The notes: generated by a model not told the origin, from the sequence alone. Counted from the first letter of the stretch, positions 41,290 through 51,952 are shown. The stretch is 64,000 bases of DNA from Microcoleus sp. AS-A8 (GCA_039962225.1 JAMPKV010000001.1:124001-188000), one strand, 5' to 3'. Translations and numbers: made by a program.

Positions 41290-42813
41290 TTAGCTACGAG
41301 TATAGCGATGCTTAACTCCCAGCGGAAAATACTCTGGATCACCCATTGGAGCAAGCTCTACCTGTGGCAACTGATACTGCTTAGGAACATAGTTGGCAAA
41401 CTCACTATTAAGGCGCAAAAATTGGGAGAGAATGGAAGAAGCGATCGCATCCCGTTTCTGTTCACTCGCTTCACTTCCCGGCGCTAACTCCACCACGATA
41501 GATAAGAACCGATCCTGATCCGCATCTTCCTTAACTTGCAACACAAATTTCCCCGTCACCCACTCTCGAATCACGGGTTGCTCTAACCCAACCATGACAT
41601 TCTCCGGATAGATATTCGCACCAAAATAAGAAACGATAAAATTAGAGCGCCCAAACACATAGACAAAGGGTAAAGGATGAATCCCCCTGCCTCCTTGCAA
41701 CTCTGCTATAGGGTCAAATCCCCATTCTGCGAGGAACTCTAGCATCGCCTCGGAAGCAATCAGTCCCCCATGATCACTAATGTGATAACGCACCAAGGGA
41801 ATCCCGTTATCTCCCGAAAACAGCAGCGTATCCTCATGCACTTCAAAGAAGCGACTCATGGGGTCATACTGAACCAACGTCGGTAATCGCGATTCTCCAA
41901 ATAGCCTCTTTGCAGCATTGGGATTCTTGGCTAAGAAACGGCGTATGCAAATACTCAACGGGGTTTCATTCCCCAATACCCCCGCATCTGCGGTTCCATA
42001 CAGCGAAGCGGAATCATAACAGGGATTCGTTGAGCCAACTCGCTCCCCCACTAAACTCCGCCACTCTTCGCTGAACACCTCTCCTGCCATTACCCACTTT
42101 ATTTGATACTGTTGCCACTCCACCCCGCGAGCAATACCAGTATCAATCACATCCTTCAGAAAGGGCGGATAACCTAGCAATACCACCTGCTCAAAGCTTA
42201 AACCCAGTTCCTGAACCACTCGGAAAATTTCGTCTTTGTTATTACCAGGAGTGACAACGGTAACCGGATAACCTTTACTTGCCAGGTAGCGGCAGCAATT
42301 CGTGGTGTACATCCCCCCAACCCAGCTTCCTAAGCTAAAGCAAATCACCGCTAAGGTAGGGCGGGTGTCGGCATGAAAACTATCGTGAAAAATCTGTTCA
42401 AAGCGCGTCGCTATCTGGAGTTCGTCGGTTAGGAAGCGGGGCCAAAATGTGGGTTTACCAGTGGAACCGGAGGAAACCGCAATCATGTCGCACATGTCCA
42501 GTTGTCCATTCCGGCACAATTCGGTCAATGGGTAACGCGAATGGTAGTTATTTTTATTAATGAGGGGAAGGTTTGCGAAATCCTCAAAGGTCTGGATGGA
42601 GTTATAGGAGATGCCCTGTTGTGTCAAAAAAGCTCTGTAAGCAGGAACATGAGTCACAACATCGTGAAACAACGCCAGGGCAGCCGATTCTGGAGAAGTG
42701 GTTTGATGCCGTCGGAGTTGTTCCTCTAAAGGTGTGGTTAGAAACGCTTGAAACGCCGTTACTGCCCGATGACGTTGTTCTTCTCGCATCTTCCCAGTTG
42801 GTTGAGGTGACAT
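41290..42813 (-). CDS. PaaK-like adenylate-forming enzyme
   Basis: 507 residues. The phenylacetate-CoA ligase/coenzyme-F390 synthetase branch of the adenylate-forming superfamily is suggested by the AMP-binding loop MIAVSSGSTGKPTFWPR, YGTADAGVLGNE, PLVRYHISDHGG and the C-terminal subdomain beginning GRSNFIVSYFGANIYPENV. It would activate a carboxylic acid as the acyl-adenylate; the acid is unknown and there is no adjacent CoA-pathway gene. It is first in a probable two-gene unit with the phosphohexomutase, which might hint at polysaccharide acyl decoration, but this is only inference. Confidence 0.82.
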   Translation of the reverse strand: MSPQPTGKMREEQRHRAVTAFQAFLTTPLEEQLRRHQTTSPESAALALFHDVVTHVPAYRAFLTQQGISYNSIQTFEDFANLPLINKNNYHSRYPLTELCRNGQLDMCDMIAVSSGSTGKPTFWPRFLTDELQIATRFEQIFHDSFHADTRPTLAVICFSLGSWVGGMYTTNCCRYLASKGYPVTVVTPGNNKDEIFRVVQELGLSFEQVVLLGYPPFLKDVIDTGIARGVEWQQYQIKWVMAGEVFSEEWRSLVGERVGSTNPCYDSASLYGTADAGVLGNETPLSICIRRFLAKNPNAAKRLFGESRLPTLVQYDPMSRFFEVHEDTLLFSGDNGIPLVRYHISDHGGLIASEAMLEFLAEWGFDPIAELQGGRGIHPLPFVYVFGRSNFIVSYFGANIYPENVMVGLEQPVIREWVTGKFVLQVKEDADQDRFLSIVVELAPGSEASEQKRDAIASSILSQFLRLNSEFANYVPKQYQLPQVELAPMGDPEYFPLGVKHRYTRS

Positions 42814-43317
42814 CCTCCAACACTATAATCTTTGATTTAGTGTTGGCTTCCTACCTCACGATAGGGCATTCCTAGTTACTTCTCTTACGAGCGTTGCGCC
42901 ACTTATCTAGAACAGCCTCATGACTTATTCCCCGACAGACCGACTGCATAGGCGTTTTAAATTCCCCAGAGTCCCTGGGTACAACGTTAGGAGCGCAGCG
43001 AAGCGAGCAGGCGTTTTTTGTATTACTTATGATGCGAATGCACCAGTTCTTTGCTTTCGTGGAGGTTCCGACAACCCCAAAACGGTGGATGTTATGGCGT
43101 ATAAGTCTACCTTTCACTCACACAAGCCCGGAAGAACGTTCCTGTACAACATTTGTTGTTTCAATTATACCTTTCCACCGCTTTATATCCTACCACTCAC
43201 ATCAAAGATTATAGTGGGGGACTTACTGCGGAAAAGTTAAAAATTACGCTTACGATACAGGAAGTTCGCTCCGTGTTGCAATCGCTCGGAAACAGCATTG
43301 ATCCATCCTTTAGTACG
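42814..43317. other. Intergenic region before zinc-ribbon kinases
   Basis: About 500 bp between divergent genes. Short overlapping frames exist on both strands (for example 42920-43240) but have no conserved motif or ribosome site and look spurious. A GAGCGCAGCGAAGCGAG repeat-like segment lies near 42990. No RNA gene recognised. Confidence 0.4.
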
Positions 43318-45117
43318 ATGCCTCTCTATTGCTCTCAAGGTCACAAAAACGACTCCAGTCACCGCTTTTGTCAAGAGTGCGGTCAACGTCTCCCCCTGAG
43401 TTCTGGGCAAGTCCTAGAAAAGCGCTATTGCATCGTCAGCCAGTTGGGACAGGGGGGTTTTGGTCGCACCTATTTAGCCGAAGCACTACAGCGCTTTAGC
43501 GATCGCTGTGTCTTAAAGGAATTTGCTCCTCAAGTTCAAGGCGCTTCTGAGTTACAAAAAGCCAAGGAATTATTTGAACGAGAGGCGGGAGTGCTGCATC
43601 AGCTTCAACACCCGCAATTGCCCAGATTTTGGGAGTTGTTTGCAGCCGATATTGGAGGCGGTACGGGTTGCCTATTCTTGGTGCAAGATTACGTGGAAGG
43701 TCAAACCTACTTCGATTTGTTCAAATCCGGCAAGCGGTTGAGTGAGGCAGAAGCCATGCAGTTCATGAGCCAAATGCTACCCGTACTTTCCTACATTCAT
43801 GCCAAAGGCGTGCTTCATCGAGATATTTCTCCCGATAATATTATCCTCAGAAATTCAGACCAGCTTCCGGTACTAATTGACTTTGGCTGTGTCAAAGAAA
43901 TAGCGGCAACGGCTGTTTCCAACTTTACCAATGTTGGGGTATTACAAACTCGATTGGGTAAGAAAGGATACGCCCCAGAGGAACAACTGCGACAGGGTAA
44001 AGTGTTTGTTAACAGTGATTTGTACAGTTTGGCGGTAACCGCCCTGGTGTTGCTGACCGGCAAAGAACCTCAAGATTTGTATGACATCTACCAAGGAAAT
44101 TGGCGTTGGGGACAGGAAATTCAGGTGTCCTCTCAACTGCAAGCCGTGTTGCAGAAAATGTTAGCTCATAAACCGAGCGATCGCTTCTCTAGTGCCGATG
44201 AAGTCCTGCAAGCCCTGCCATCACAACTCCCCCTTGCCTCGTCAGCCGTGTCTCATGCCAATACTTCCCAGAGACAGACGCAAATCGTTGCCCTCAAAGC
44301 CAGCCCCACCCCTCCCTCTCCCAACCCCACTCCCCCTCCTCGTCCGTTCGCCCTCAACACCATCGCCTCCCATCTGCGAACATTGGTCGTGGCTCCCAAA
44401 GCCCTGCCCAAACCGATTCCAGTTACCCCCAGCCCCCCCATTGCCGCCCCGCCTAACCCTCAACCGATGCCAAAGCCCCCCCAAGTTCTCAACTGGCTGG
44501 GCGGGTGGTTGCTCAAGATGGGGGTGGGTGTCGGCTTAATTTTAGTGACCGGATGGGCGGGTTGGGCGGTGATGAGTTCCATGATTCGTTCAGTACGCTC
44601 AGATCCTCTGGGCATTGAATCCGACCATACAACCGACCGTGGATCTCCCAGTTCCTCGGAGCAAAACCAGATGAACCAACTGTTGAGTCGCCGTCAAGGT
44701 TTAGGCATTCCTGATGCATATTTTAATAATTTAGTCAATGAGGTATTTTATACAAAGTATCCAGAAGTACGGGGACGCACGCTAACGCTGACATCCAAAG
44801 ATGTGGCGTTACGAAAGGCATGGCATAACACAGCCGAGGACTTGCTCGATAAACTAGAACAAGCTCAACTTAGTGCGACGGCTCGTCGCCAGTTAGGAAG
44901 CTATGCTCAACGGGATTACCAAACTTGGCAGCGTCAAGCCCAGCGAGGTGAATTAGGTGGTTATACGATGACCCAGCTGAGTCAGCAAACAGATAAATCG
45001 TTTAATCAGCTGTTTCCTGAGCAACGGAGTGAGAAACTGAACTTACAGACATTCGGTCAAATTTGGTATGCGATCTTCTCGGATCGGGCGAGTCAACTCG
45101 AAACGGGCAAGAATTAA
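43318..45117 (+). CDS. Zinc-ribbon Ser/Thr protein kinase, transmembrane (first of tandem pair)
   Basis: 599 residues from ATG 43318. An N-terminal zinc ribbon (YCSQGHKNDSSHRFCQECGQ) precedes a kinase domain (about 35-300): GQGGFGRTYLAE, CVLKEF with the ATP Lys, LHRDISPDNIIL, and DFGCVKE. Ser replaces the usual Lys of HRDxKxxN, as in a cyanobacterial kinase subgroup. A Pro-rich linker (about 320-395), a transmembrane helix (about 402-425, GVGVGLILVTGWAGWAVM) and an extracytoplasmic C-terminal domain (about 460-599) follow. The latter shares PEVRGRTL, LSATARRQLGSY and FxQxFPEQ with the next gene. Activating signal unknown. Confidence 0.85.
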   Translation: MPLYCSQGHKNDSSHRFCQECGQRLPLSSGQVLEKRYCIVSQLGQGGFGRTYLAEALQRFSDRCVLKEFAPQVQGASELQKAKELFEREAGVLHQLQHPQLPRFWELFAADIGGGTGCLFLVQDYVEGQTYFDLFKSGKRLSEAEAMQFMSQMLPVLSYIHAKGVLHRDISPDNIILRNSDQLPVLIDFGCVKEIAATAVSNFTNVGVLQTRLGKKGYAPEEQLRQGKVFVNSDLYSLAVTALVLLTGKEPQDLYDIYQGNWRWGQEIQVSSQLQAVLQKMLAHKPSDRFSSADEVLQALPSQLPLASSAVSHANTSQRQTQIVALKASPTPPSPNPTPPPRPFALNTIASHLRTLVVAPKALPKPIPVTPSPPIAAPPNPQPMPKPPQVLNWLGGWLLKMGVGVGLILVTGWAGWAVMSSMIRSVRSDPLGIESDHTTDRGSPSSSEQNQMNQLLSRRQGLGIPDAYFNNLVNEVFYTKYPEVRGRTLTLTSKDVALRKAWHNTAEDLLDKLEQAQLSATARRQLGSYAQRDYQTWQRQAQRGELGGYTMTQLSQQTDKSFNQLFPEQRSEKLNLQTFGQIWYAIFSDRASQLETGKN

Positions 45118-45329
45118 CCTGTTGTGCATCTAATGGGCATCATCTAAACTTGTGTTTTCTGTCCGTTGTGGATGGTTCGTGGGCAAAAGCAACTGATGCC
45201 TGACCGATCCCAAAAAGCCAGAATGCAAGTCAGTGGTGTTCCAACCCCAATCGCTGAGTCGCAATCGCTTCAGCTTGAGGAAATCCGGGCTTGTGCCTTT
45301 CACTCTTAATTATTGGTTTGGCATTTTCA

Positions 45330-47459
45330 ATGGCTCCCCTCTATTGCTCTCAAGGACATGAAAATCCCAGTGGAAATCGGTTTTGCAGGCTGTGTGGGCA
45401 GAAGCTAACCCAGCCGGAGGCCCAAGGTGTTGAGGCCGGGATGGTGATGGGGGGTCGCTACCGTATTGTCCGCGAGTTGGGGCATGGCGGCTTTGGACGC
45501 ACCTATTTAGCCGAAGACTTGAATCGGTTTAATGAATCCTGTGTGTTAAAGGAATTTGCGCCCCAAGTTCAAGGTACCTACGCCCTGCAAAAAGCGGAAG
45601 AACTCTTTGAGCGGGAAGCCGGTATTCTCTACAAGTTGCAACATCCCCAAATCCCCAAGTTCCGAGAGATGTTTCGCGTCAAACAAGGAAACAAGGGGCG
45701 CTTATTTTTAGTACAAGACTATGTGGTCGGTCAAACGTACCACGCCTTACTCGATACTCGCAAGCAGCAGAGAGTAAGGTTTAATGAAGCGGAAGTCACC
45801 CAACTGCTGCTACAAATCCTACCCGTTTTGGAATACATCCACTCCTTGGGTGTGATTCATCGTGATATTTCTCCCGATAATCTAATTCTGCGGAGTACGG
45901 ATGGGTTGCCCGTACTGATTGACTTTGGTGGGGTTAAGCAAGTTGCGGCATCGGTCGCCTCTCAAGTGATGGGGTCATCCCCGGTCGGTGGTACACCCGC
46001 CTATGCCACTCGCTTGGGGAAAGTGGGCTTTGCTCCCCACGAGCAAATGCAAGGGGGAATGGCCTATCCCCACAGTGATTTCTACGCTTTAGGGGTAACG
46101 GTATTAGTGTTGCTCACAGGGAAGGAACCGCAACTGTTGATTGACCCGAACACCTTGGCGTGGAACTGGCGGCGGGAAGTCAATCTCAGCCCCAAGCTAG
46201 GCAGTGTACTCGATAAAATGCTTCAACTCAATCCCACGGAGCGCTATCAAAGTGCACGCGAAGTGCTGCAATCCCTCACGGCACCATCCCCACCCCCGGC
46301 GTACCTCCCGACTCAGCTTCCATCCTTTCCAACGGAAGCGACGATGGCGGTTGCCCCTCCCCTCGTGGTGGCTGCTCACAATTCCTCTGCGCCCATTGTG
46401 CCTGCAACACCATCGCCCAGTTCAACCGCTCAGCCGTCCTCAGGTTGGTGGGGGAAAATTCTGGCGGTGCTAGTGTTGATTCCGGTTGCGGGTGGGATTG
46501 GCTGGTTGGCTGGCAATTGGTGGATCAAGTCCCAACTGCCATCTGACAATATTCCACCGCAACCCACCGAGACGGGTTCAGTCTCGCCCACGATTGAACC
46601 GACACCGGAACCATCATCACCGTTTTCCCCGGAAGAGATCCGGCGCAAGGAATCGCTCCAGCAGCGTCGTGTCGCCCTGGATATTCGCTATAACTACTAC
46701 GCTAGCTTAGTGAATGAGGAATATTGGAGTCAGTATCCCGATCGCCGAGGACGGACTTTAGGTGATGGGTCAGAAGATGCGGAAGCTAGAGCACAATGGG
46801 ATGCGATCGCTTCCGATGTCCTCCGGCAACTCGATAACCTGAAGTTAAGTGCTACCGCACGACGGCAGTTAGGAAGCTATACAGAGGCTGACCTCACTCG
46901 TGCCAAAGCCGAAGCCAATGATCTACGTGTCAGTAGCCGTAGCCTTTACGACCTAGTCGATGCAAAGTTCTTTCAAGCGTTCCCACAACAGAAGGAGAAT
47001 CAGGCTTTTCGCAACAAACCCATTTTTCAGATTTGGCAAGCGATGGTGGGAGATACGCTCACCGCGCTGAAAACAAAAGAGGCTTTAGAGCGGATTGAGT
47101 TTGACCCAGAGGCCGTTAGCAAAACCATCAGCGGCACCCTGAAACCCGGAGCAGGCAAAGTCTTCCTGGCTAATCTTTCCGCCGGTCAGGCGATGGAGGC
47201 CAAGCTGGAAACTGGAAAGAGTGTGTTGTTTTCCATTTATAGTCCTAGCGGCAAGACAACCTTGCTGGAAGATTCGCGCGTTCGCACTTGGTCAGGAGAA
47301 CTGCCAGAATCGGGTCTATATGAGTTTGTGATCGTATCAGAATCCTCTGGGTCGATGAATTATCAACTCGAACTCACTGTCGAAAATGCGGCTTCCCCTG
47401 AACCCACACCTGAGAGTTCGGCAACGCCTGAATCTTCTCCAATTGAATCACCGAGTTGA
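45330..47459 (+). CDS. Zinc-ribbon Ser/Thr protein kinase with PPC-like tail (second of pair)
   Basis: 709 residues from ATG 45330. Same order as the preceding gene: zinc ribbon YCSQGHENPSGNRFCRLCGQ, kinase (GHGGFGRTYLAE, CVLKEF, IHRDISPDNLIL, DFGGVKQ), Pro-rich linker, transmembrane helix (about 385-405) and a shared extracytoplasmic domain. It adds a beta-rich C-terminus (about 590-680: SGTLKPGAGKVFLANLSAGQ, YEFVIVSESSGSMNYQLELTV) resembling bacterial pre-peptidase C-terminal domains, and an acidic Ser/Pro/Glu tail. The two genes are clear tandem duplicates, 212 bp apart; gain or loss of the C-terminal module distinguishes them. Confidence 0.85.
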   Translation: MAPLYCSQGHENPSGNRFCRLCGQKLTQPEAQGVEAGMVMGGRYRIVRELGHGGFGRTYLAEDLNRFNESCVLKEFAPQVQGTYALQKAEELFEREAGILYKLQHPQIPKFREMFRVKQGNKGRLFLVQDYVVGQTYHALLDTRKQQRVRFNEAEVTQLLLQILPVLEYIHSLGVIHRDISPDNLILRSTDGLPVLIDFGGVKQVAASVASQVMGSSPVGGTPAYATRLGKVGFAPHEQMQGGMAYPHSDFYALGVTVLVLLTGKEPQLLIDPNTLAWNWRREVNLSPKLGSVLDKMLQLNPTERYQSAREVLQSLTAPSPPPAYLPTQLPSFPTEATMAVAPPLVVAAHNSSAPIVPATPSPSSTAQPSSGWWGKILAVLVLIPVAGGIGWLAGNWWIKSQLPSDNIPPQPTETGSVSPTIEPTPEPSSPFSPEEIRRKESLQQRRVALDIRYNYYASLVNEEYWSQYPDRRGRTLGDGSEDAEARAQWDAIASDVLRQLDNLKLSATARRQLGSYTEADLTRAKAEANDLRVSSRSLYDLVDAKFFQAFPQQKENQAFRNKPIFQIWQAMVGDTLTALKTKEALERIEFDPEAVSKTISGTLKPGAGKVFLANLSAGQAMEAKLETGKSVLFSIYSPSGKTTLLEDSRVRTWSGELPESGLYEFVIVSESSGSMNYQLELTVENAASPEPTPESSATPESSPIESPS

Positions 47460-48397
47460 GCCGAAGATTGGCTCCTTGGCCTCCCTTGGCTTCAGTTCCA
47501 GCAATTGTATTCCAGTTCTCCGCTTTGGATTTTTTCCAGATCAGTATTGGTAGATTAGCGAGTTGCTCATCAACGAAGTAGGTCTAAGCTGAGATGCATC
47601 TAAATTGCATAGCTTGGTGATGAGATAAAAACTCTTATTCCTTCTGCCTTCTGTCCTCACTCTCATCTCCGGTCTGCCCTCTGCCTTACCTCCTCGATAA
47701 TGCAATTTAAATGCCGATTAGCTTATTCCCTTTCCCTGAAGGAAGTAATAGTTTTTTTAAATGAACTTCTATGTTGCCGTTAATTTTTTTTAACTGAGGA
47801 GTTCATGGCAATGGCTTGGCAATTTTTCGGCATCAAAGAGTTTAGTCATTTCTTACCGAACCGAACTGTCATTGACGGCAATAATAGTAGGTTGCTGACT
47901 TTGTCATGACAGATTTCCTCTTTTTAAATTCCCGGATTGGCTAGACTAGCTTCACTAATTTTTCATGTTTTGACTAGCCTTTATTCCGCTGCAACGTCCT
48001 TACTTCCATTATTAATATAACTTTGAGAAAGGCTTTATATTTCTTAAAATTAAATATGATTTGTGAAGATTAGAAAAGGGGTTATAAAATTAGTTAAGAT
48101 GAAGGGAATCCACCGAGTACAGATCGGGGTAAAGCTTTCATGGAAGCTCATAACGAGAGAAATTTTAGTCTCTAAAACGGGTTCAAAGGCTGCGAACATT
48201 GGCTTAAAGGCATTAGGAGCAATTTACTTCATCGTTATTGGAAAATTCTCTAGTTATTGACAGTAACAGAATCGCCGTTGTACAACAAAGCCGTGTCCAC
48301 AAAAGGACGCGACAACGCCGTTCGTTACTCCGTAAAATCCCATTAAGCCAAGAAACCGTAAAGAACCTGGCTTCGGCGAGGAGAGGAACGCAAAGCA
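47460..48397. other. Long intergenic region before histidine kinase
   Basis: About 940 bp. It contains the degenerate copy B of the dispersed repeat (47640-47722), AT-rich DNA at 47740-48060, and a short frame (48063-48260) with no conserved motif. It probably includes the histidine-kinase promoter. No RNA gene recognised. Confidence 0.45.
47640..47722 (+). repeat. Dispersed repeat copy B
   Basis: CTTCTGCC units and a 27-bp block (47652-47678) identical to the reverse complement of 52669-52695. A degenerate version of the 43-bp element seen at 4234 and 52631 follows (shares CTGCCTTNCCTC and TAAATGCC..TTAGC). Confidence 0.75.
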
Positions 48398-51300
48398 ATG
48401 AAAACGCTTCTATTTGGGAACGCAGCCACCAGCCTTGATCAGATTGACCCGTATCAAGAAGGTCTTGAATTAGCTCACCAAGCTGCATTCGACGATTTGA
48501 CCCGCTTAGCAGCGGGCATTTGCAAAACACCGATTGCGCTGCTATGCATCATTGATGCCACAAGAGGGTGGGTTCAATCCCAAGTGGGCTTAGACCCTAA
48601 CTCAACCGAAGCTTATTTGGCGTTATGTTCTCAAACGCTTCTGCAACTAGAACGCAGGGATTCCCGTTTGTTGATGATTAAAGATGTGTTAGCAGAACCC
48701 GATTGGGCTAACCATGAACTGGTAAAGTCTCAAGCCAACATCCGATTTTATGCGGGTGTCCCTTTAGTGATGCCTCAAGGGCTGATAGTAGGCATATTAG
48801 CAGTAATGGATCACCAGCCGCGATCGCTAACGTTAAAACAAAAAAAGACGCTAGCGGCGTTGAGTAAACGAGCGCTCAGCCTAACAGTAAGCCCTGTTAA
48901 CATGCCGTCGGAGCAGCGGAAAAGCGTAACCAGCTTGAAGCCAAGGGCGAACAAGCACCAAGCAATGAAGCAGGCGCAACAAGCATTAGATCAAGAGCTG
49001 GAAACGATCAGGTTTGCATTAGAGCGAACTTCGATGGTGTCGATGACAGACTATCGGGGAAAAATTAACTACGTTAATGATACTTTCTGTAAAATCTCAC
49101 AATATGCCAGAGAAGAACTGCTGGGAAAAGACCACCGCCTGATGAATTCCGGTTACCACTCATCGGATTTTTTTAAACAGATGTGGATGACGCTTGGTAG
49201 AGGGAAAATTTGGAGAGGGGAAATCAGGAACCGGGCTAAAGATGGCAATTTTTATTGGGTGAATACGGCGATTGTACCTATTTTGAATACTCAGGAAAAA
49301 CTTTGTGCCTATGTGTCGATTTGTCAAGACATTACTGAGCGTAAGCGAATGGAGGAAGAGGGCCTGAGCCAAGCCAGTTGTCGGACAGATCGCTTTTTTA
49401 CGCTCTCGCCCGATCTGATGTGCATCCTCAATTTAAATGGCGATTTTCAGCAGGTGAATCCAGCCTTTGAAAAAATCCTTTCCTACACCCCAGACCAACT
49501 TTTTTCTCAACCTTTCCTTGATTTTGTTCATCCGGAAGACAAAGCGGCAACCCAATCCGTATGGGAGAAGCTAGCGAGTACCACCGAAACCCTGGTGATA
49601 GAAAATCGCTATCGTTGTCAGGATGGTTCCTATAAATGGCAACGCTGGAATTTTTTTTGCCCAGTTCAGGAACAGTTCATTTATGGGATTGGGCATGAGG
49701 TTACTCGCCACAAAGCAGGGAAAGCCACCCTTCTAGAACGTTCCCACTTCTCAACCCTAGAAGCTGACATAGCAGCCGCGCTGGGACAGGGCAGTCCGTT
49801 GGTTGAGAGCCTCAAGCACTGCACCGAGGCCATGGTACAACACCTGGACGCGATCGGGGCGGGAATTTGGCTGGTTGACCCGGCTGCGGTTGGGTCAGGT
49901 GGCTCCTTACCCTTAGACTTGCAAGCCTTTGCCGGCACTCTTCGACCCACGAACACATTTCCCGCTCACGTTCCCCCAAACCACCACCTGATCGGCACAA
50001 TTGCCCAAACCCGACAATCTTTAAACACTCCGTTGTCTGGCGAATCAGGGGAAGCGGACAGCGCGCCGATTAACTTTAGTGGTTACCCCCTAATGGTCGA
50101 GTCGCGCTTGGTGGGGGTCATAGCGCTGCATAGTCGCCATCGCTTTTCCCAAGTCGTTCACAACGTTTTAGGGTGGGTGGCGAAGACAATCGCCACTGCA
50201 ATTGACCGTGCTTGGTCGCGGGATGAACTTCTCAGTCGTTGGGAAGCCTTGCTTTGTCAGTTAGCCAGTCAAATTCACAACTTCCTCGACCTCGATATCA
50301 TTCTCAATACTGCCGTCACTGAGATTTGGCGGTTGCTTGGCGTTGACAGCTGTCACTTTTTATGGTGCTTTGAAGAGGGGGAGCAACCAAGGTTAAGCCT
50401 ATCTCACGAAGCCTGTAACCCTGAATTGCCAAGTCTGTTGGCACAAAACCTACCGCCCCATCTCCAGCCGATCGCTGAAATCATTCGCGCACAAAAGACG
50501 CTCAAGATTGAGGATTTGAGACAAACCGGGGATTTAGAGGGCAAAACCCAATCCCTACTATGCAATTGGGGGATTACGGCTGGACTACTGCTTCCCTTGA
50601 AAACCCACACCGGTCAGCTCGGTGCCATCGCCTGTAGTCACTATAATGGCCCGCGTCAGTGGAGCGATCGCGAAGTCGAACTATTGCAAGCCGTGGTGGA
50701 TCAGCTCGCGATCGCGATCGAACAAACAGAAATGTTCGCCAACACGCGCGCTGCCACTCTTGCCGCCCAAACCCAAGCGCGCCATCTTGAAGTCGCCTTA
50801 AAAGACCTTCAGCAAACTGAAACCTGGCTGATTCAAACCGAAAAAATGTCTGGACTCGGTCAAATGGTCGCTGGGGTAGCCCATGAAATCAACAACCCCG
50901 TCAATTTCATCACGGGCAACCTGAGCCATGCCACGAACTATATCCAAGACCTGCTTGGCCTGATTCATTACTATCAACAGCACTATCCGAATCCGACCCC
51001 AGAAATTCAAAAATTTATCGAAGGAATTGATTTAGAATTCCTGATTGAAGACTTACCCAAAATCCTGTCTTCCATGAAAATGGGAGCTGACCGTATACAA
51101 GAAATTGTGCTTTGTTTGCGCGACTTTTCACGGTTGGATGACGCCCAAATGAGACCCGTGAACATCCATGAAGGGATTGATAGTACTCTGTTGATTCTGC
51201 AAAACCGCTTGAAACCCAAAGGGAAAAATTTAGGGGTGACGGTGATTAAAGAGTACGGCAACTTGCCCCCGGTGGAGTGCTATGCCGGCCAGATTAATCA

Positions 51301-51748
51301 AGTTTTTATGAATATCATCAGCAATGCGATCGATGCCCTAGAGAATTGGAACGTGGAAGGGACGGAACAACGATTGTGTTCAGAAAGTCAAGAAGATGGG
51401 GAGAGACACAATCCGATCAACACTTCATCACCCGCTCATCCTGTTTCCACTTCACCGACGATCTGGATTAGTACAAAACTGCTGGAAGATAACCAAGCGG
51501 TGATTCGGATTCGTGACAATGGATTAGGAATGCCGCCTAGCGTAGTTAGGCGTCTTTTTGACCCCTTCTTTACAACCAAACCGGTGGGTAAAGGTACTGG
51601 TTTAGGTTTGTCGATTAGCCACCAAATCATAGTAGAGAAACATGGGGGTTTTCTCCAGTGTTACTCGGAGCCAGGGCAGGGAGCTGAATTTTGGATTCAA
51701 ATTCCCATTTCACCCTCCGTCAGGGCATTGGGCAGTGGGGACTCATGA
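48398..51748 (+). CDS. Multi-sensor histidine kinase (GAF-PAS-PAS-GAF-GAF-HisKA-HATPase)
   Basis: 1116 residues with no membrane segment, so a soluble sensor. In order: GAF (about 20-165), PAS with PAC (about 205-315, INYVNDTFCKISQYAREELLGKDH), second PAS (about 325-440), GAF (about 450-610), GAF (about 615-785), coiled coil (about 790-820), HisKA-like H-box GVAHEINNPVNFITG and an HATPase domain with N box NIISNAIDALEN, G1 IRDNGLGMPP and G2 GKGTGLGLSISHQI. The extended insert between H box and N box is typical of cyanobacterial kinases. No Cys-based chromophore attachment motif was evident in the GAFs. Ribosome site GAGAGGA precedes ATG 48398. No response regulator is adjacent. Confidence 0.9.
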   Translation: MKTLLFGNAATSLDQIDPYQEGLELAHQAAFDDLTRLAAGICKTPIALLCIIDATRGWVQSQVGLDPNSTEAYLALCSQTLLQLERRDSRLLMIKDVLAEPDWANHELVKSQANIRFYAGVPLVMPQGLIVGILAVMDHQPRSLTLKQKKTLAALSKRALSLTVSPVNMPSEQRKSVTSLKPRANKHQAMKQAQQALDQELETIRFALERTSMVSMTDYRGKINYVNDTFCKISQYAREELLGKDHRLMNSGYHSSDFFKQMWMTLGRGKIWRGEIRNRAKDGNFYWVNTAIVPILNTQEKLCAYVSICQDITERKRMEEEGLSQASCRTDRFFTLSPDLMCILNLNGDFQQVNPAFEKILSYTPDQLFSQPFLDFVHPEDKAATQSVWEKLASTTETLVIENRYRCQDGSYKWQRWNFFCPVQEQFIYGIGHEVTRHKAGKATLLERSHFSTLEADIAAALGQGSPLVESLKHCTEAMVQHLDAIGAGIWLVDPAAVGSGGSLPLDLQAFAGTLRPTNTFPAHVPPNHHLIGTIAQTRQSLNTPLSGESGEADSAPINFSGYPLMVESRLVGVIALHSRHRFSQVVHNVLGWVAKTIATAIDRAWSRDELLSRWEALLCQLASQIHNFLDLDIILNTAVTEIWRLLGVDSCHFLWCFEEGEQPRLSLSHEACNPELPSLLAQNLPPHLQPIAEIIRAQKTLKIEDLRQTGDLEGKTQSLLCNWGITAGLLLPLKTHTGQLGAIACSHYNGPRQWSDREVELLQAVVDQLAIAIEQTEMFANTRAATLAAQTQARHLEVALKDLQQTETWLIQTEKMSGLGQMVAGVAHEINNPVNFITGNLSHATNYIQDLLGLIHYYQQHYPNPTPEIQKFIEGIDLEFLIEDLPKILSSMKMGADRIQEIVLCLRDFSRLDDAQMRPVNIHEGIDSTLLILQNRLKPKGKNLGVTVIKEYGNLPPVECYAGQINQVFMNIISNAIDALENWNVEGTEQRLCSESQEDGERHNPINTSSPAHPVSTSPTIWISTKLLEDNQAVIRIRDNGLGMPPSVVRRLFDPFFTTKPVGKGTGLGLSISHQIIVEKHGGFLQCYSEPGQGAEFWIQIPISPSVRALGSGDS

Positions 51749-51952
51749 GCCGTCATCCACATTTTATTGAGTAGAGTCTTACTGGTAATCAGCGCTAACT
51801 ACGAACGAGGCGATCGCACGTTGTTGGTGTCGCCGCAACGGTTCTTTAACAAAACTTCTTTGAAGGGATTCTGTTGAACACTATTAAGCTTGAAAGCCTT
51901 ATATAGGAAAGGCTGGTTTCTCTTCTTCCACAGAGAATGCCTTAAGGGATAT

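Noticed and set aside
42920-43240. Overlapping short frames on both strands before the zinc-ribbon kinases
   Set aside because: No conserved motif, basic and aromatic-rich composition typical of random frames, no ribosome site.
48063-48260. 65-codon forward frame before the histidine kinase
   Set aside because: Lys/Ile-rich composition in AT-rich DNA with no supporting signal.
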